Assembly: GCA_015520785.1 (NCBI GenBank)
Contig: WAPJ01000092.1
Location: 1-7,169 of the forward strand
Length of the DNA stretch: 7,169 nt
Direction of reading: 5' to 3'
Source of the DNA: Candidatus Woesearchaeota archaeon
GTDB taxonomy: Archaea > Nanobdellota > Nanobdellia > Woesearchaeales > WAPJ01
Within the stretch, counting starts at the first letter, position 1. Every line of letters starts with the position of its first letter. The translations under genes were made by a program, and so were the position numbers. Below are positions 6,097 to 7,169 of the stretch, piece after piece. The notes beneath the pieces are model-generated. The model saw only the letters and a program-made list of their open reading frames with translations, did not search any database and was not told the origin of the DNA.

Positions 6097-6834
6097 CTAA
6101 CACGGGGTGAGCTGATGCTCTTGCTTGAACACGCGGAGCGCCTGACGTACTGCTATGGCGAGATGTTCAACGTCAGCACGCACATAGGCTGCAAGCTGCT
6201 CGTAATACTCTTCTCGTCCCGTGGCGATCCAGCGCTTCCAGACGCGCAGGGGCATGCCACTCCCTAATCGTTCATCCTCGCCACGCGTAATCCCTATTCG
6301 CTCCTCAATACTCGTAAGGCTTCCATGCCAGCCAAGCCTGGCGAAGAGGCTTTCCGCTGGAATATGCACGAGATGATCCACGCGCAGGCCGAGCTTTTCG
6401 AGGATAGGAAGATCATACGCGCGCCCATGGAACGTGACGAGTAAGCGCTGCCTGTTCAGCATCCACTGCACGTCCTGCCGGGGGAAGGAAAGACTGGGGA
6501 GGATGCGTGTTTCCCGCCCATCGTGAAAGGCGATGAGCGTGGCACGCTTCTTCAGCACACCATAGCTTTCAACGTCAACATACACGACGCGTTCCTCCTC
6601 CGCAAGGAGGCGCCACGCGTCCCTGCCCAGGCGTTCTGCGAACCACTCCCAGTCCTCTCGGAGATAGGCGTGACGCGCCTCGCCGAGCACGCGCATCCAC
6701 GCATCATGATACCGTGACTTGGCGAAGAGGTGTGATCGTTCGAACGCGTCCCACGATCTGATTCCCTGCTGCCAGAGGCGCTTCTCACGCTTCACGCCCA
6801 CGCCCGGGAGGATGATGAACGAGCAGCGCAGCAT
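6097..6834 (-). CDS. RNase H-fold DEDD exonuclease-like protein (YprB-like)
   Basis: 245 aa, ATG at 6834-6832, TAG at 6099-6097. The N-terminus 'FIILPGVGVKREKRLWQQGI' plus 'SWDAF' is the helix-hairpin-helix-like opening I recall for archaeal members of the RNase_H_2/YprB group. The nuclease domain follows: motif I 'VVYVDVES' (D87, E89), motif II 'LVTFHGRAYDLPILEK' (D141), a middle region 'GSLTSIEERIGITR' as in the family, and motif III 'YVRADVEHL' (Y217-x3-D221). All four DEDD acidic residues and the DEDDy tyrosine are therefore present, and 3'-5' exonuclease activity on DNA or RNA is plausible. Two small departures: His136 sits where the family usually has Asn before the Gly, and Val stands where Asn is usual in 'YN..D'. 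The start is supported by a TATA element 28.5 nt upstream, and a leaderless mRNA is likely. Substrate and pathway are unknown. Confidence 0.9.
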   Translation of the reverse strand: MLRCSFIILPGVGVKREKRLWQQGIRSWDAFERSHLFAKSRYHDAWMRVLGEARHAYLREDWEWFAERLGRDAWRLLAEEERVVYVDVESYGVLKKRATLIAFHDGRETRILPSLSFPRQDVQWMLNRQRLLVTFHGRAYDLPILEKLGLRVDHLVHIPAESLFARLGWHGSLTSIEERIGITRGEDERLGSGMPLRVWKRWIATGREEYYEQLAAYVRADVEHLAIAVRQALRVFKQEHQLTPC

Positions 6835-6851
6835 ACCGCCTTTCGCGAAGC

Positions 6852-6873
6852 GGAGGACTTTTAAACGTCATGC
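6852..6873. promoter_or_regulatory. Shared divergent promoter with palindromic TATA element
   Basis: TTTAAA at 6860-6865 is self-complementary and sits exactly midway between two start codons: minus-strand ATG first base at 6834 and plus-strand ATG first base at 6891, each 28.5 nt from its centre. The 8 bases before it read GGAGGACT for the + direction and GCATGACG for the - direction, as possible BRE sequences; the + side is more purine-rich. Neither gene has a well-placed Shine-Dalgarno, which fits leaderless transcripts. Confidence 0.75.
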
Positions 6874-6890
6874 GCGTGTGACCAGTAGCT

Positions 6891-7169
6891 ATGCCAGATC
6901 GGATTCCTGAGCAATGCATCTTCTGCGCCATCCTCGAAAAACAACAGGCAGCCTTCATCATTGACGAGGAGGAGGGGAGTATGAGCATTCTTGACATTCA
7001 ACCCGCAGCTGAAGGGCATACGCTCATCATCCCCGGCGTGCACGCGCCACTCTACCCCGCACTCCCCCTCCCCACGATCGCCACCGCGGCCAGGCTTGCA
7101 CAGCGGGCAAGCCATGCACTCCTCACCACGCTCAAAGACATGGGCGTCACGGGAACAACAATCATCATC
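6891..7169 (+). CDS. HIT-family (histidine triad) protein, N-terminal part
   Basis: The frame stays open from the ATG at 6891 to the window end (93 codons), so the gene is truncated by the window edge. 'CIFCAILE' (residues 9-16) is the N-terminal CxxC found in many HIT proteins, where it takes part in zinc binding. 'MSILDIQPAAEGHTLIIPGVHAP' (31-53) is the family-typical strand-loop region before the nucleotide pocket ('D..P...GH.L.IP..H'). The catalytic HxHxH motif should lie about 15-20 residues beyond the edge and cannot be checked. HIT proteins hydrolyse or transfer nucleoside phosphoramidates and dinucleotides in the cytoplasm. The gene shares the divergent promoter with the exonuclease-like gene, and the lack of a Shine-Dalgarno suggests a leaderless mRNA. 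Confidence 0.9.
   Translation, partial: MPDRIPEQCIFCAILEKQQAAFIIDEEEGSMSILDIQPAAEGHTLIIPGVHAPLYPALPLPTIATAARLAQRASHALLTTLKDMGVTGTTIII

Noticed and set aside
1..7169. CRISPR array, tRNA, rRNA, insertion sequence or attachment site
   Set aside because: No regularly spaced identical repeats, cloverleaf-like segment, transposase motif or terminal inverted repeats were seen. The only repeat array is the in-frame protein repeat in gene B.

Overview
The window reads as archaeal chromosomal DNA of fairly high G+C, most likely from a DPANN-type lineage (Woesearchaeota, Pacearchaeota or relatives). Three things point to Archaea. An archaeal-style ZPR1 zinc-finger gene is present. A DEDD exonuclease-like gene carries the N-terminal 'LPGVG..RE.RLW..GI.SWDAF' signature I associate with archaeal members. 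Three genes have BRE/TATA-like promoters placed exactly where leaderless archaeal mRNAs would begin. The DPANN placement rests on remembered resemblance of the surface-protein genes to families common in those genomes, so treat it as inference.

Left part (1-5000, all + strand): a tightly packed run of four genes that look exported or membrane-anchored and cysteine-rich, with no recognisable enzyme domain. Gene A (1-605, start outside the window) is the C-terminal part of a Cys-patterned protein. Gene B (609-1895) has a signal peptide, an N-terminal Cys-rich domain, three copies of an AYxxYRAGERxAYGG repeat joined by Gly/Ser linkers, a second Cys-rich block and a beta-rich end. Gene C (1861-3390) has a GQA-type N-terminal membrane anchor and a large outside domain. 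Gene D (3390-5000) is a secreted protein with 29 cysteines. The joints are +3 nt, a 35-nt overlap and a 1-nt overlap (TGATG), with good Shine-Dalgarno sites for C and D. This is a translationally coupled operon that probably builds one disulfide-stabilised cell-surface assembly. Its substrate or function cannot be read from the sequence.

Middle (5001-5310): a non-coding stretch with a T-rich terminator, then a sharp switch from a pyrimidine-rich to a purine-rich tract, then the promoter of the ZPR1 gene (5311-5919). A second pyrimidine-rich stretch (about 5928-6054) separates ZPR1 from the convergent exonuclease gene.

Right part (6097-7169): a minus-strand RNase H-fold/DEDD exonuclease-like gene (6097-6834) and a plus-strand HIT-family gene (6891 to the window end, truncated). 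They diverge from one small palindromic TATA element, TTTAAA. Both start codons lie exactly 28.5 nt from its centre. The ZPR1 ATG at 5311 has the same 28.5-nt geometry, which supports three leaderless transcripts and settles the ZPR1 start. These three genes look like ordinary housekeeping genes. The novelty in the window is the surface-protein operon and the promoter geometry.
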